Shown: positions 53,449-62,149 of the stretch, piece after piece
Position numbering within the stretch: position 1 is the first letter of the stretch
How the letters are laid out: each line of letters begins with the position of its first letter
DNA from: Meiothermus sp.
GTDB lineage: Bacteria; Deinococcota; Deinococci; Deinococcales; Thermaceae
NCBI RefSeq assembly: GCF_026004055.1
Contig: NZ_BPIJ01000001.1
Location: 124,001 to 188,000, forward strand
Direction: 5' to 3'
Length of the DNA: 64,000 bases
The notes under the pieces: model-generated
The model's input: the letters and a program-made list of their open reading frames with translations, nothing else
The model's database searches: none
What the model was told of the DNA's origin: nothing
Made by a program: the position numbers and the translations under genes

Positions 53449-55179
53449 ATGAACGACAACCCACCTTTTAGCCGCCCTAGGGGGCCGCGCAAGCGGCAGG
53501 AGCGACCCAGACCCAAAGGGCCGATCATCCTGGGCAAACCCAACGGCGCCGTCGAGATTGTTTTTCTGGGCGGCACCGGTGAGATTGGCAAAAACATCAC
53601 TGCCATCCGCTACGAAGACGAGATGTTCGTCATAGATGGGGGCCTAGCCTTCCCGGATGCCCGGATGTTGGGCGTGGATATCGTGATTCCGCGCATCGAC
53701 TATCTGGTTCAGAATAAAGACCTGATCCGGGGCTGGGTGCTGACCCACGGCCACGAAGACCATATCGGCGCGCTGCCCTACCTGTTCCCCCAGTTGCCCC
53801 GGGTTCCGGTGTATGGGGCCAAGCTCACCCTGGGGTTGGTCAAGGGCAAGCTCGAGGAGTTCGGCATTAATCCGGGAGAGTTTAACTTTAAGGAAGTCTC
53901 GCCCGATGACCGCATCTCCATGGGACGCTATTTTCAGCTCGATCTGTTCCGCATGACCCACTCCATTCCGGACAATTTCGGCATGGTTATCCACACTCCC
54001 ATCGGCAAGATCGTGCACACCGGCGACTTTAAGCTCGATGAGCGCCCCATCGACGGTCAGACCTCGCACCTGGAAAAAATTGCCCAGGCCGGGGCCGAAG
54101 GGGTGCTGTGCCTGATTGCCGATTCCACCAACGGTGAACGCCCCGGCGTCACCCCCAGCGAGACCGAGGTGGCAGAGGAGTTAGACAAGGTTATCGGGGC
54201 TGCCAAAGGGCGCATCTTTGTCACCACGTTTGCCTCGCACATTCACCGCATTCAGTCGGTGGTCACGGCGGGCGAGAAATACGGGCGCAAGATTGCAGTC
54301 GAAGGGCGTTCGATGCTCAAGTATGCCCGCATTGCCCTCGAGCTCGGCTACTTCAAGCAAAAGGATCGCTTCTATACCCTGGACGAGATCAAAGACCTGC
54401 CGGACGAACAGGTGCTGGTGATTACTACCGGCTCCCAGGGCCAGCCTGAGGCCGTGCTGGCCCGTTTGGCTGCCGGTACCCACGCCAAGATGAGCATAAA
54501 GGAAGGCGATACCGTCATCCTGAGCAGCAGTCCCATTCCCGGAAACGAGGAGGCTGTCAACACCGTTATCAATCGGCTTTACGCCCTGGGGGCTTATGTT
54601 TTCTACCCTCCGCGCTACCGTGTCCACGCCTCGGGCCACGCCAGCCACGAAGAGATCAAGACCGTGCTTAACCTGGCCCGTCCAAAGTTTTTGCTTCCCT
54701 GGCACGGTGAAATTCGCCACCAAGTCAACTTCAAATGGCTGGCCCAGAGCATCCCGCAGCCGCCAGAAAAAATCCTGATTCCCGAGAATGGCCGCCTGAT
54801 TAAGCTCACGGCCCACAACATCGAGTTTGATGGCAAGGTTCCACACGGCCAGCTGTATGTGGATGGTTTGGGTGTGGGCGACATCACCGACGAAATTCTG
54901 GAAGACCGCAACCACATGGCCGCCGAAGGGGTGGTGATCATCACCGCGTTGGTGAGCCGTGATCCGCTGGTTGAGGTGATCTCCAAGGGCTTTGTGAAAG
55001 CTGGAGAGCGCCTCTTGGGCGAGGTGCGCAAGATGGCCATGGACTCGCTTTATAAAGGGGTGCGGGAGAAAAAGCGCCTCGAGGAGATCCGCGACGACAT
55101 CTACTACCCGGTCAAGAAATTCATTGCCAAGAACACCGGACGCAACCCGGTCATCCTCCCCATCGTGATTGAAGGTTAG
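53449..55179 (+). CDS. rnj: Ribonuclease J
   Basis: The 576-residue metallo-beta-lactamase/beta-CASP ribonuclease carries the zinc motif THGHEDHIGALPY, then HTGDFKLD and the beta-CASP region with FATFASHIHRI-like sequence. A C-terminal dimer domain (~470-570) follows. RNase J matures and degrades RNA by endo- and 5'-3' exonuclease action. A basic N-terminal stretch (RPRGPRKRQERPRP) precedes the core. TTGGAG lies ahead of the ATG. The stop codon abuts a family B solo end. Confidence 0.97.
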   Translation: MNDNPPFSRPRGPRKRQERPRPKGPIILGKPNGAVEIVFLGGTGEIGKNITAIRYEDEMFVIDGGLAFPDARMLGVDIVIPRIDYLVQNKDLIRGWVLTHGHEDHIGALPYLFPQLPRVPVYGAKLTLGLVKGKLEEFGINPGEFNFKEVSPDDRISMGRYFQLDLFRMTHSIPDNFGMVIHTPIGKIVHTGDFKLDERPIDGQTSHLEKIAQAGAEGVLCLIADSTNGERPGVTPSETEVAEELDKVIGAAKGRIFVTTFASHIHRIQSVVTAGEKYGRKIAVEGRSMLKYARIALELGYFKQKDRFYTLDEIKDLPDEQVLVITTGSQGQPEAVLARLAAGTHAKMSIKEGDTVILSSSPIPGNEEAVNTVINRLYALGAYVFYPPRYRVHASGHASHEEIKTVLNLARPKFLLPWHGEIRHQVNFKWLAQSIPQPPEKILIPENGRLIKLTAHNIEFDGKVPHGQLYVDGLGVGDITDEILEDRNHMAAEGVVIITALVSRDPLVEVISKGFVKAGERLLGEVRKMAMDSLYKGVREKKRLEEIRDDIYYPVKKFIAKNTGRNPVILPIVIEG

Positions 55180-55202
55180 AGCTCTGGTAACTAAATTTCC
55201 AA
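55177..55202 (+). repeat. Solo end of family B at the rnj stop codon
   Basis: TAGAGCTCTGGTAACTAAAT at the rnj stop resembles the left end of family B (TAGTGGTCTGGTAACTAAAT), differing in three bases. The rest of the element is absent, and guaA ends 8 bp further on. Could be a relic of insertion and deletion. Confidence 0.6.
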
Positions 55203-55209
55203 TCTGGCT

Positions 55210-56736
55210 TTACTCCCACTCGATGGTGGCGGGGGGTTTGCTGGTAATGTCGTAGACCACTCGCCCAATCTCCGGCACCTGACGGGTAATTTTGCGGGCT
55301 ACCTCATCCAGGAATTCCAGGGGCAAGCGGGCCCAGTCGGCGGTCATGAAGTCTACTGTGGAGACGGCCCGTAATCCCAGCACATAGCCGTAGCTGCGCT
55401 CGTCTCCCACCACGCCCACACTCTGCATCGAGGTCAGAATGGCCGCTGCTTGCGAGACCTGATCGTAGAGGTTCCAGTCGCGTAGGCTCGAGATAAAAAT
55501 ATCATCGGCCCGGCGCAGGATATCCAGTTTGTGTGGGGTGACCTCGCCCAAGATGCGGATAGAAAGGCCGGGGCCGGGAAAAGGGTGGCGCATGCGGATA
55601 GGCTCGGGCAGACCCAGCAGCAGGGCCAGTTCGCGCACCTCGTCCTTGAACAGGTAGCGGAAGGGCTCGAGCAGCTCGAACTGCAAATCCACCGGCAATC
55701 CTCCCACGTTGTGGTGGCTTTTGATGTTGGCACTGCCTTCACCACTGCCTGCCGACTCAATCACATCGGGGTAGAGGGTGCCCTGGGCCAGCCATTTGTA
55801 GCCCTGGGCCGAGAGCGCTCGGGCCTCCCGCTCGAAGACTCGGATAAACTCCCGGCCCACAATTTTGCGCTTCTGTTCGGGGTCGGTTACGCCCTGCAAG
55901 GCCCGCAAAAACTGCTCCGAGGCATCCACTACCCGCAGCGCTCCACCCAGAGGGCGCAGAGCCTGCTCGACCTCGAGGCGCTCCCCCAGGCGTAGCAGCC
56001 CGTGATCCACAAAGACCGCCGTAAGCTGCTCGCCAATCGTTTTGGAGAGCAGCAAGGCCAGGGTAGAAGAGTCTACCCCTCCCGAAACTGCCAGCAGTAC
56101 CTTGTCGTCGCCCACTTTGGCGCGGATATCGGCCATCAGGTTTTCCAGGGTGTGCTGGGCAGTCCAGTCCCGCTCGACCCCGGCTAGCTCCAAAAAATTC
56201 TCCAGAACCTGCATTCCTTTGGGGCTGTGTACAACCTCGGGGTGAAACTGCACCCCAAAAGTGCGTCCGTCCGGCGCCGCGATGGCCGCAACGGGGTTCT
56301 CGTCGGTGCGGGCAATCACCTGCCAGCCCGGAGGAAGCTCGGTTACAGCGTCGGAGTGGGACATCCACATCTGTAGTTCGCCTTCCAGGCCCGCAAACAG
56401 TGGGCCGGTGTGAAATACCAGGTTGGCCTTGCCGTACTCCCGCCGTCCGGCCCGTTCAACCCGGCCGCCGTAGTGCTGGGCCAGGTACTGCATCCCGTAG
56501 CAGATCCCCAAGACCGGCCAGCCTTGCTCGAGCACCCCCGCTGCAGGCCGCGGGCTGGCGGGATCGAATACCGAGGCCGGCCCCCCGGACAGAATCAAGG
56601 CTTGTGGATTTTCGGCCTGGATACGCTCTAGGCTGGCGCTTCCAGGTAGGATGACCGAATACGCCCGTAACTCCCGCACACGACGGGCAATCAGGCGGGT
56701 GTACTGAGAACCGAAATCGAGGATGACCACACTCAT
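55210..56736 (-). CDS. guaA: GMP synthase (glutamine-hydrolysing)
   Basis: The 508-residue enzyme of purine synthesis amidates XMP to GMP. The N-terminal class I amidotransferase has the Cys in [11 protein letters not shown] and His in [11 protein letters not shown]. The ATP pyrophosphatase P-loop is [11 protein letters not shown], with the C-terminal dimer domain ending in [17 protein letters not shown] lies 6 nt ahead of the ATG on its strand (leaderless). It is convergent with rnj; only ~30 bp separate the stops. Confidence 0.98.
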   Translation of the reverse strand: MSVVILDFGSQYTRLIARRVRELRAYSVILPGSASLERIQAENPQALILSGGPASVFDPASPRPAAGVLEQGWPVLGICYGMQYLAQHYGGRVERAGRREYGKANLVFHTGPLFAGLEGELQMWMSHSDAVTELPPGWQVIARTDENPVAAIAAPDGRTFGVQFHPEVVHSPKGMQVLENFLELAGVERDWTAQHTLENLMADIRAKVGDDKVLLAVSGGVDSSTLALLLSKTIGEQLTAVFVDHGLLRLGERLEVEQALRPLGGALRVVDASEQFLRALQGVTDPEQKRKIVGREFIRVFEREARALSAQGYKWLAQGTLYPDVIESAGSGEGSANIKSHHNVGGLPVDLQFELLEPFRYLFKDEVRELALLLGLPEPIRMRHPFPGPGLSIRILGEVTPHKLDILRRADDIFISSLRDWNLYDQVSQAAAILTSMQSVGVVGDERSYGYVLGLRAVSTVDFMTADWARLPLEFLDEVARKITRQVPEIGRVVYDITSKPPATIEWE

Positions 56737-56779
56737 GCCAGCAGCATACGGCCAACGAAAGCCGAGCGTCGAGGGCTAA

Positions 56780-57119
56780 GTGGTTTGGTAACTAAATTTC
56801 CGAAGTTATGTACCGCACACCGAATACATCGTTGTAGAGATTCCATCCCACTTCGGCCCCCGAGATGGCCTAAAAACGCCCTCCCTACCGCGTAGGGAGG
56901 GTGGGGGAGGGTATCAGGCAAGGCCCCCAATCCGCTGGGTGAAGGGCCAGGTCAGCCACCCCACCTGGCCTCCCCTAGGCAGTAGGGGAGGGAAGGGGCG
57001 AAGCGGGGTGGGGTGCTTTTTGCATGACCGTACAGGCAAGACACCGAAGTCCCAGGTTTACGAGACACGGTGCGTTCTGAAGGCTAAACCCCATGCTGCG
57101 TATTTTGTTACCAGACCAC
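56780..57119 (+). mobile_element. Family B 340-bp MITE, copy 2
   Basis: GTGGTTTGGTAAC (56780-56792) and GTTACCAGACCAC (57107-57119) are inverted repeats with one mismatch. TAA is duplicated on both sides (56777-56779, 57120-57122). The interior matches copy 1 closely, including the hairpins and the GGTGGGGTG-CTTTTT terminator shape. It lies in the gap upstream of guaA; the 112 bases to the next gene hold nothing recognised. Confidence 0.85.
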
Positions 57120-57231
57120 TAAGGGAAGTTGAATACGACCTGGCTCTGGTGCGGGATCTATCACATTCCGCCCAAAAAGCTCACGTGACACCTCGTTTGG
57201 AGGATGCCAAACAGCTCATTGGTGGGGTGAT

Positions 57232-58692
57232 CTATTGCAGGCGGATGGTGACCCCACCTGGGTTGGGTACCTCAATCAACGACTCAACCAGGGCCCACCC
57301 CTGTACCCGTACGCGAATACGGTAGATGCCGGGTCGGTCGAAGTTGACCCGTCCTGGCAGTTGGGCTACCTCGGTGTTGAGAGGCATTTTGGAGCCTTCA
57401 GGTATTTCCAGAATCACCAGGCTTGCACTAGGGCCGGGTGGTTGCAAACGGAACTCTACCGGATACCCGGTGCCACCTGAATCCGGGGGCCTCGAGCGCC
57501 ACCACAAGCCCAGCCCCCCCGCCAACAAAAGAAGCGGAACCAGGACGAACCAGAGCAAGGTACGACGCCTGGTATGCGGTGGCTCAACCACCTCGAAAGG
57601 GGGCTCGAGTCGCTCCTCGATGCGGATGCGCCGTGGAGGGCTGGTAGCCGGTGCGGGTACGGAAGGTTCGCTTACCTGTACTTTGAGGCTTTTGCTGCCG
57701 GCAGGCCTTGCAACGCTGGGCTCAGGTACAGGTTTTTGGATCGTTTGATTCTCAGGTAAGGCTGTGGGCGCTTGAGGGTTGTTTGAATGGTGTGCGCCTG
57801 CGGCCTCGAGCGAAGACGAGGCCCCGGAAGAGGCTTTGGAGTGTTGGCCGAGTTCAGGATTGCTCGCGCCTGCGGCCTCGAGCGAAGACGAGGCCATGGC
57901 AGAGGGCTTGAGTTGCTGGGCGGGTTCAGGGGTGCTCGCGCCTGCGGCCTCGAGCGAAGACGAGGCCCCGGAAGAGGCTTTGGAGTGTTGGCCGAGTTCA
58001 GGATTGCTCGCGCCTGCGGCCTCGAGCGAAGACGAGGCTATGGCAGAGGGCTTGAGTTGCTGGGCGGGTTCAGGGGTGCTCGCGCCTGCGGCCTCGAGCG
58101 AAGATGAGGCTATGGCAGAGGGCTTGAGTTGCTGGGCGGGTTCAGGGGCCTCGAGCTGTTCCATCAGGGCGGCATAGTCGAGCTGCCCCGTTACGTAGTT
58201 TTCCAGGGCTTCCCGCCAGGGCAGGGCCGGGTAAGCATCCCCTGCCAGCACCTTGACCGTGTTGAGCAAACCCGCAAAATCCCATTTCTGCCCGGGATTG
58301 ACCACCCCCACACCTCCCAGCCAGACCCGGCTGCCCCGAGCCCAGATCAGCTCGGGAACGATGTATCCGATGGGTATATCGTTCTTCTGCGCCTGCTGTA
58401 GTACATCCACCAGTTGCTTGACCCATTGCAGGAGCCGGCCCAGCTCTACCCGCCCCGCCAGCCAGGAGGTTTGCACCGCGCCTACAGGAATTTCGGCAAT
58501 CCAGGCATCTTCCTCCCGATCTATCCAGGAAAGGGTGTGGGGGATGGATTGTTTGGGGGGTTCCTCGGGCAGAGACTTGAAAGCCAGCACCTCGATGCCG
58601 GTACGTACATCCTGCCCTTCAAACACTTCAGGTGCACTGCCTCCCGGTAGCGCGATGCGCCCTCGCAGTAAGTAGTGCCCCAGGCTTTCCAT
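57232..58692 (-). CDS. Membrane-anchored pseudokinase-like protein with 24-residue repeats
   Basis: The 486-residue protein has a first part (~1-180) that follows a protein-kinase fold. LLQWVKQLVDVLQQAQK resembles helix E, then IGYIVPELIWA where HRD is expected, WLGGVGV in place of DFG, and WDFAGLLNTVKVLAGD like helix F. Catalytic residues are missing, so it is probably a pseudokinase. Residues ~183-301 are five 24-residue Ser/Ala-rich repeats. A Pro-rich linker, one membrane helix (~377-398) and a PEGA-like outer domain follow. TATACT is 7 nt before ATG 58692 (leaderless). Role probably structural or signalling. Confidence 0.65.
   Translation of the reverse strand: MESLGHYLLRGRIALPGGSAPEVFEGQDVRTGIEVLAFKSLPEEPPKQSIPHTLSWIDREEDAWIAEIPVGAVQTSWLAGRVELGRLLQWVKQLVDVLQQAQKNDIPIGYIVPELIWARGSRVWLGGVGVVNPGQKWDFAGLLNTVKVLAGDAYPALPWREALENYVTGQLDYAALMEQLEAPEPAQQLKPSAIASSSLEAAGASTPEPAQQLKPSAIASSSLEAAGASNPELGQHSKASSGASSSLEAAGASTPEPAQQLKPSAMASSSLEAAGASNPELGQHSKASSGASSSLEAAGAHHSNNPQAPTALPENQTIQKPVPEPSVARPAGSKSLKVQVSEPSVPAPATSPPRRIRIEERLEPPFEVVEPPHTRRRTLLWFVLVPLLLLAGGLGLWWRSRPPDSGGTGYPVEFRLQPPGPSASLVILEIPEGSKMPLNTEVAQLPGRVNFDRPGIYRIRVRVQGWALVESLIEVPNPGGVTIRLQ
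57790..58146 (-). repeat. Five tandem 72-bp coding repeats
   Basis: Period is exactly 72 bp (24 codons). Unit type A reads PEPAQQLKPSAIASSSLEAA and type B PELGQHSKASSGASSSLEAA, each followed by a short GAS(T/N) end. In protein order they run A-A-B-A-B. High DNA identity with in-frame variation suggests recent expansion by slippage or unequal exchange. Confidence 0.95.
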
Positions 58693-58831
58693 AGCCTGTA
58701 GTATAGCGCTTTCGATTAGTCCAGTTTCTTCCTTGAGGTAAGTGCCCAAAGTATGGTTTAGGGCTGAGAGAACACGGCAAACACCGAACCCAGGGTTTGA
58801 CTTGGATTCCTTTTGCCTTTAGTTTGAGGAC

Positions 58832-59317
58832 ATGCCCGAACGGCGATACCTCTACCGGGGTCGCATTCTCAACCTGGCCCTCGAGGGCTCCTACGAGATC
58901 GTCGAACATGCCGATGCAGTGGCCATTCTGGCGGCGCAGAACGGCAGGGTGTTGTTTGTACGGCAGTATCGCCCGGCCATTGGTCAGGAAACCTTGGAGA
59001 TTCCGGCAGGCCTGATTGACCCCGGCGAAACCCCCGAAGCTGCGGCCAAGCGTGAGTTAGCCGAGGAAGCGCAGCTTACGGGCGACCTCGAGTACCTTGC
59101 GGGCTTCTACCTCTCGCCCGGCTTTTGCGATGAAAAACTACACGTTTTTCGTGCCAGCAACCTAAGGCCGGCCTACGCCACACCGGACGACGACGAACAC
59201 CTAACCGTCGAGTGGCACGACCCTTGGCAGGTTTTGCAGCAAGCTCGCGATGGTCAGGTGCAAATATCCGCCTCGGCCATGGCAGGAATCCTCTTTTATC
59301 TTGGGGGGAGGGTCTAG
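58832..59317 (+). CDS. Nudix hydrolase, ADP-ribose pyrophosphatase-like
   Basis: This 161-residue enzyme has the Nudix box GLIDPGETPEAAAKRELAEE (residues ~62-81); the last consensus Gly is Gln, as in some ADPRases. QETLEIPAG precedes the box, as in ADP-ribose pyrophosphatases, which split ADP-ribose to AMP and ribose-5-phosphate. GAGGAC lies ahead of the ATG. It is divergent from the pseudokinase-like gene and followed by ribF after 62 bp, possibly in one unit. Confidence 0.93.
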   Translation: MPERRYLYRGRILNLALEGSYEIVEHADAVAILAAQNGRVLFVRQYRPAIGQETLEIPAGLIDPGETPEAAAKRELAEEAQLTGDLEYLAGFYLSPGFCDEKLHVFRASNLRPAYATPDDDEHLTVEWHDPWQVLQQARDGQVQISASAMAGILFYLGGRV

Positions 59318-59379
59318 CGCCCTATGTACCCCTGCTTTTTTCAAGCGTTGGCCGATGGAGTTGAACACCGCACACCGCC

Positions 59380-60267
59380 ATGCTACTAATCAACGACCCC
59401 TCCGATGCACCCGCTGGCCCCAAGGTAGTGGCGATTGGCAGCTTTGATGGCTTGCACTTGGGCCACCAGCACCTGATTCACCAAGCCCAGCAGGAGGCCA
59501 AACAGCGGCACATCCCGCTGCTCGTCTATACCTTCGACCCTCCCAGCAAGGTTTTCATGAAGGGGGAGGGTTATCTGACCGATTTGGCGGAAAAGCTCGA
59601 GCTACTGCGAGGCCTGGGGGTGGAGGTTGCTCTAATTGTGCCTTTCAACGAGGCTTTCTCTCGTCGCAGCAAGGAAGAGTTTCTGGACGACCTGCGCACG
59701 CTGGATGCCCAGGTTATTTATGTAGGGGCCGATTTTCGCTTCGGAAAGGGAAGAGCTGGGAACCTGGAAGACCTAAAAACCGTTGCACCGACCCAGGTGT
59801 TGCCCTTGCTCGAGCTCAATGGAGGGCCGGTCAAGTCGAGCCGTATCCGCGAGCTGTTGCGTGAAGGGCAGGTAGACGAGGCCAAGCTGCTCTTGGGACG
59901 GTCGTATAAGGCCAGGGGCATTGTGCAGGAGGGCGACAAACTGGGACGACAGCTGAGTTTTCCCACTGCCAACATTGAAGTGGCCCCCCATAAAATTCTG
60001 CCGCTGGGCGTGTTTGCCGTGCGGGTGCAGACTGAACAGGGCTTGTTTGGTGGCATGGCCAATGTGGGTTACCGCCCCACCGTTTCGGGCCAGATCCTGC
60101 GTTTCGAGGTGCACCTATTTGGCTTTGCAGGTGACCTGTACGGCCAGGAACTCGAGGTGGAGTTTCTGACCAGGTTGCGGGGCGAGAAAAAGTTTGAGAG
60201 CCTAGAAGCCCTCAAAGCCCAGCTTGCGCAGGATGCCGAAGCAGCGCGCAGGGTGTTGGGGATCTAG
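59380..60267 (+). CDS. ribF: Bifunctional riboflavin kinase/FAD synthetase
   Basis: The 295-residue enzyme makes FMN then FAD from riboflavin. The N-terminal adenylyltransferase has GSFDGLHLGHQHLI, VGADFRFGKGRAGN and SSRIRELL; the C-terminal flavokinase has LGRQLSFPTANI and VGYRPTV. It is functionally linked to the predicted riboflavin importer at 21.7-25 kb. The stop codon TAG is completed by the first base of a family B element (60267), so that element probably terminates its transcript. Confidence 0.97.
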   Translation: MLLINDPSDAPAGPKVVAIGSFDGLHLGHQHLIHQAQQEAKQRHIPLLVYTFDPPSKVFMKGEGYLTDLAEKLELLRGLGVEVALIVPFNEAFSRRSKEEFLDDLRTLDAQVIYVGADFRFGKGRAGNLEDLKTVAPTQVLPLLELNGGPVKSSRIRELLREGQVDEAKLLLGRSYKARGIVQEGDKLGRQLSFPTANIEVAPHKILPLGVFAVRVQTEQGLFGGMANVGYRPTVSGQILRFEVHLFGFAGDLYGQELEVEFLTRLRGEKKFESLEALKAQLAQDAEAARRVLGI

Positions 60268-60579
60268 TGGTCTGGTAACTAAATTTCCGAAGTTATGTAC
60301 CGCACACCGAATACATCGTTGTAGAGATTCCATCCCACTTCGGCCCCCGAGATGGCCTAAAAACGCCCTCCCTACCGCGTAGGGAGGGTGGGGGAGGGTA
60401 TCAGGCAAGGCCCCCAATCCGCTGCGTGAAGGGCCAGGTCAGCCACCCCACCTGGCCGCGAAGCGGGGTGGGGTGCTTTTTGCATGACCGTACAGGCAAG
60501 GCACCGAAGGCCCAGGTTTACGAGACACGGCGCGTTCTGAAGGCTAAACCCCATACTGCGTATTTTGTTACCAGTCCAC
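60267..60579 (+). mobile_element. Family B MITE, copy 3 (313 bp, internal deletion)
   Basis: GTGGTCTGGTAAC (60267-60279) and GTTACCAGTCCAC (60567-60579, one change) are the ends, with TA duplicated at 60265-60266 and 60580-60581. It lacks the ~27 bases that form the CCTCCCCTAC hairpin in copy 1. GGTGGGGTG followed by CTTTTT remains. It begins inside the ribF stop codon. Confidence 0.85.
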
Positions 60580-60581
60580 TA

Positions 60582-60600
60582 GTGGTCTGGTAATAAAGTT
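60582..60600 (+). repeat. Second family B end, adjacent to copy 3
   Basis: GTGGTCTGGTAATAAAGTTT repeats the left end of family B directly after copy 3 with one base changed. No matching right end is seen. Probably the scar of a tandem insertion. Confidence 0.65.
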
Positions 60601-60617
60601 TGTGACACCGGCCTTCT

Positions 60618-60710
60618 CCCGTCATTGCGAGCATCCGCAGGATGCGAAGCAATCCAGAATCCCTGGCCTGGCCAGCCTGCACAAGGTTATTTGGATTGCT
60701 TCGTCGGCGG
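60618..60710 (+). repeat. Dispersed palindrome (GTCATTGCGAGC type)
   Basis: CCCGTCATTGCGAGCATCC starts the unit, and GAAGCAATCCA (60646-60656) faces TGGATTGCTTC (60692-60702), a perfect 11-bp pair. Repeats of this GTCATTGCGAGC/GCAATCC style occur between genes in many bacteria. The segment from 60711 to 60905 holds no gene. Confidence 0.65.
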
Positions 60711-60905
60711 GGGCCTTTGTAAGGCCCTATCTAGCCCTGTTGCTTTTGGATGCAGCCCAGCGCAAGTACAGTCGAAGTATTCAACGCCTTGCACAGAAGA
60801 GCGCTGTAGTACATGACCTACGGGAAACCCTACGGCAGTTGCAGGGTCGAACGGCTCAACCCAGCGCAGTCCTCTAGGATGCTCGAACCCTGCACCGAGT
60901 CCTGA

Positions 60906-60993
60906 GAGCGGTTCCCACGAATAGTCCCTACAGCAAAAACCGCTGTAGGGACTACAATACGAGCCACCACGGGGGCCTTTTTGGTGGGGACGC
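60906..60993 (+). repeat. Family C 88-bp inverted-repeat element, copy 2
   Basis: Same ends and length as 357-444. The central hairpin arms TCCCTACAGC and GCTGTAGGGA enclose AAAAACC, whereas copy 1 has GGTTTTT, the reverse complement, between its arms. Confidence 0.75.
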
Positions 60994-61127
60994 GATAACG
61001 GGTGTGGCTGCCTGGATAGGCGGCCGCTGTTTTGTACAGGACACCGCTTTCTCGAAGTCGAATGGTCTAAAATATGTTTGTCTTGAAGCCTGGGTGATGC
61101 GCTGTGGGTGCATTTTTGGGTCTGCTA

Positions 61128-61186
61128 TTGACAATAACAGTGAAGCTATATTAGTGTAACTAACACGAGTTAGTAACACGAGTTAG
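61128..61186 (+). promoter_or_regulatory. Promoter and tandem operator candidate for the sugar ABC operon
   Basis: TTGACA (61128-61133) with TATTAG (61149-61154, 15-nt spacer) is a possible promoter. It is followed by an exact 13-bp tandem duplication, TAACACGAGTTAG at 61161-61173 and 61174-61186, each with CTAAC/GTTAG-like symmetry. Such paired sites downstream of a promoter suit a LacI- or GntR-type sugar repressor, but no regulator gene is in view. Confidence 0.55.
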
Positions 61187-61210
61187 CCCATGGGGTTTTA
61201 GGGGGTAGGT

Positions 61211-62140
61211 ATGGCGTCAGAAAACCCGAAAGAGGCGGTTCATTCTTTGCCAAGGGGGTGGCGGGGTCGCACCCTGAGTCGAGAGGCCCTAGCGGGTTTC
61301 TTGTTCATACTACCCGCCCTGATTGGATTCGTTCTGTTCTACCTTATTCCCGTGATCCGCGCTTTGGAGATCAGCTTTACTGACTGGAACCTGTTGCGTC
61401 CACCCAAAGGAGTAGGTTTTGAGAACTATCGGAGGCTTGTTGCCGACGAGAACTTCTGGCATTCCTTGCGGGTTACCGGGCTTTACGTGCTTTATAACAT
61501 CCCGATTCAGACTGTTTTGGGACTCTTGCTGGCGGTACTGATGGATCGGGTGGTACGCGCTCTATGGCTGCGAGCGGTGGTTATCTTGCCGTATTTGCTC
61601 TCGAGCATTGTGGCAGGCATGATTTTTGTTTGGCTAACCAACCCTCAGCTGGGATATGTCAATGCGTTCATCCAGTGGTTGGGATTCGAGAAGCAACCCT
61701 TTTTTGGTTCGCCCGATCAGGCCCTGGCTTCGGTGGCTGCAGTAAACATCTGGAAGCACATGGGCCTTACGGCCCTGCTTTTTTATGCAGGCTTGCAGTC
61801 CATTCCCCGCTCACTTTACGAAGCCGCTTCAATTGATGGCTCGAGCGAATGGCATACCTTCTGGCACATCACCCTGCCGCTCCTGCGCCCGGTGATGGCT
61901 TTTGTACTGGTTACCAGCGTTATTGGCTCATTTCAAGTCTACGACATGATTGCGGTTACCACAGGCGGTGGCCCGGTGGATGCCACTCGAGTCATTGTGT
62001 GGTACATCTCCGAAAATGCCTTTAATTTCCTGCGAATGGGCTATGCGTCGGCCATGTCGGTGGTGTTGTTCTTGATTCTGATTGCCTTCACCCTCGTGCA
62101 GATGCGCCTGTTGCGGGCCAATCAGTCCGACCTGGGATAA
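61211..62140 (+). CDS. Sugar ABC transporter permease, MalF/UgpA type
   Basis: This is a 309-residue inner-membrane permease with six helices. It opens with a cytosolic N-tail, then FLFILPALIGFVLFYLIPVIRALEISFTDWN. The EAA loop that docks the ATPase is YEAASIDGSSEWHTFWHITLPLLRP. A G-rich stretch precedes the ATG. It is the first gene of an operon with a MalG-type permease (9-bp gap) and a binding protein. No ATPase gene is in the window; a shared MsmK-like ATPase elsewhere is the usual solution. Confidence 0.93.
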   Translation: MASENPKEAVHSLPRGWRGRTLSREALAGFLFILPALIGFVLFYLIPVIRALEISFTDWNLLRPPKGVGFENYRRLVADENFWHSLRVTGLYVLYNIPIQTVLGLLLAVLMDRVVRALWLRAVVILPYLLSSIVAGMIFVWLTNPQLGYVNAFIQWLGFEKQPFFGSPDQALASVAAVNIWKHMGLTALLFYAGLQSIPRSLYEAASIDGSSEWHTFWHITLPLLRPVMAFVLVTSVIGSFQVYDMIAVTTGGGPVDATRVIVWYISENAFNFLRMGYASAMSVVLFLILIAFTLVQMRLLRANQSDLG

Positions 62141-62149
62141 AGGTGTGCT

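Noticed and set aside
53231-53452. 73-codon frame between pnp and rnj
   Set aside because: Poor start context and no known family; the gap more likely contains the rnj promoter and leader.
57787-58177. Regular 72-bp repeats as a possible CRISPR array
   Set aside because: Units are contiguous without unique spacers and stay in frame within a protein, so they are coding repeats.
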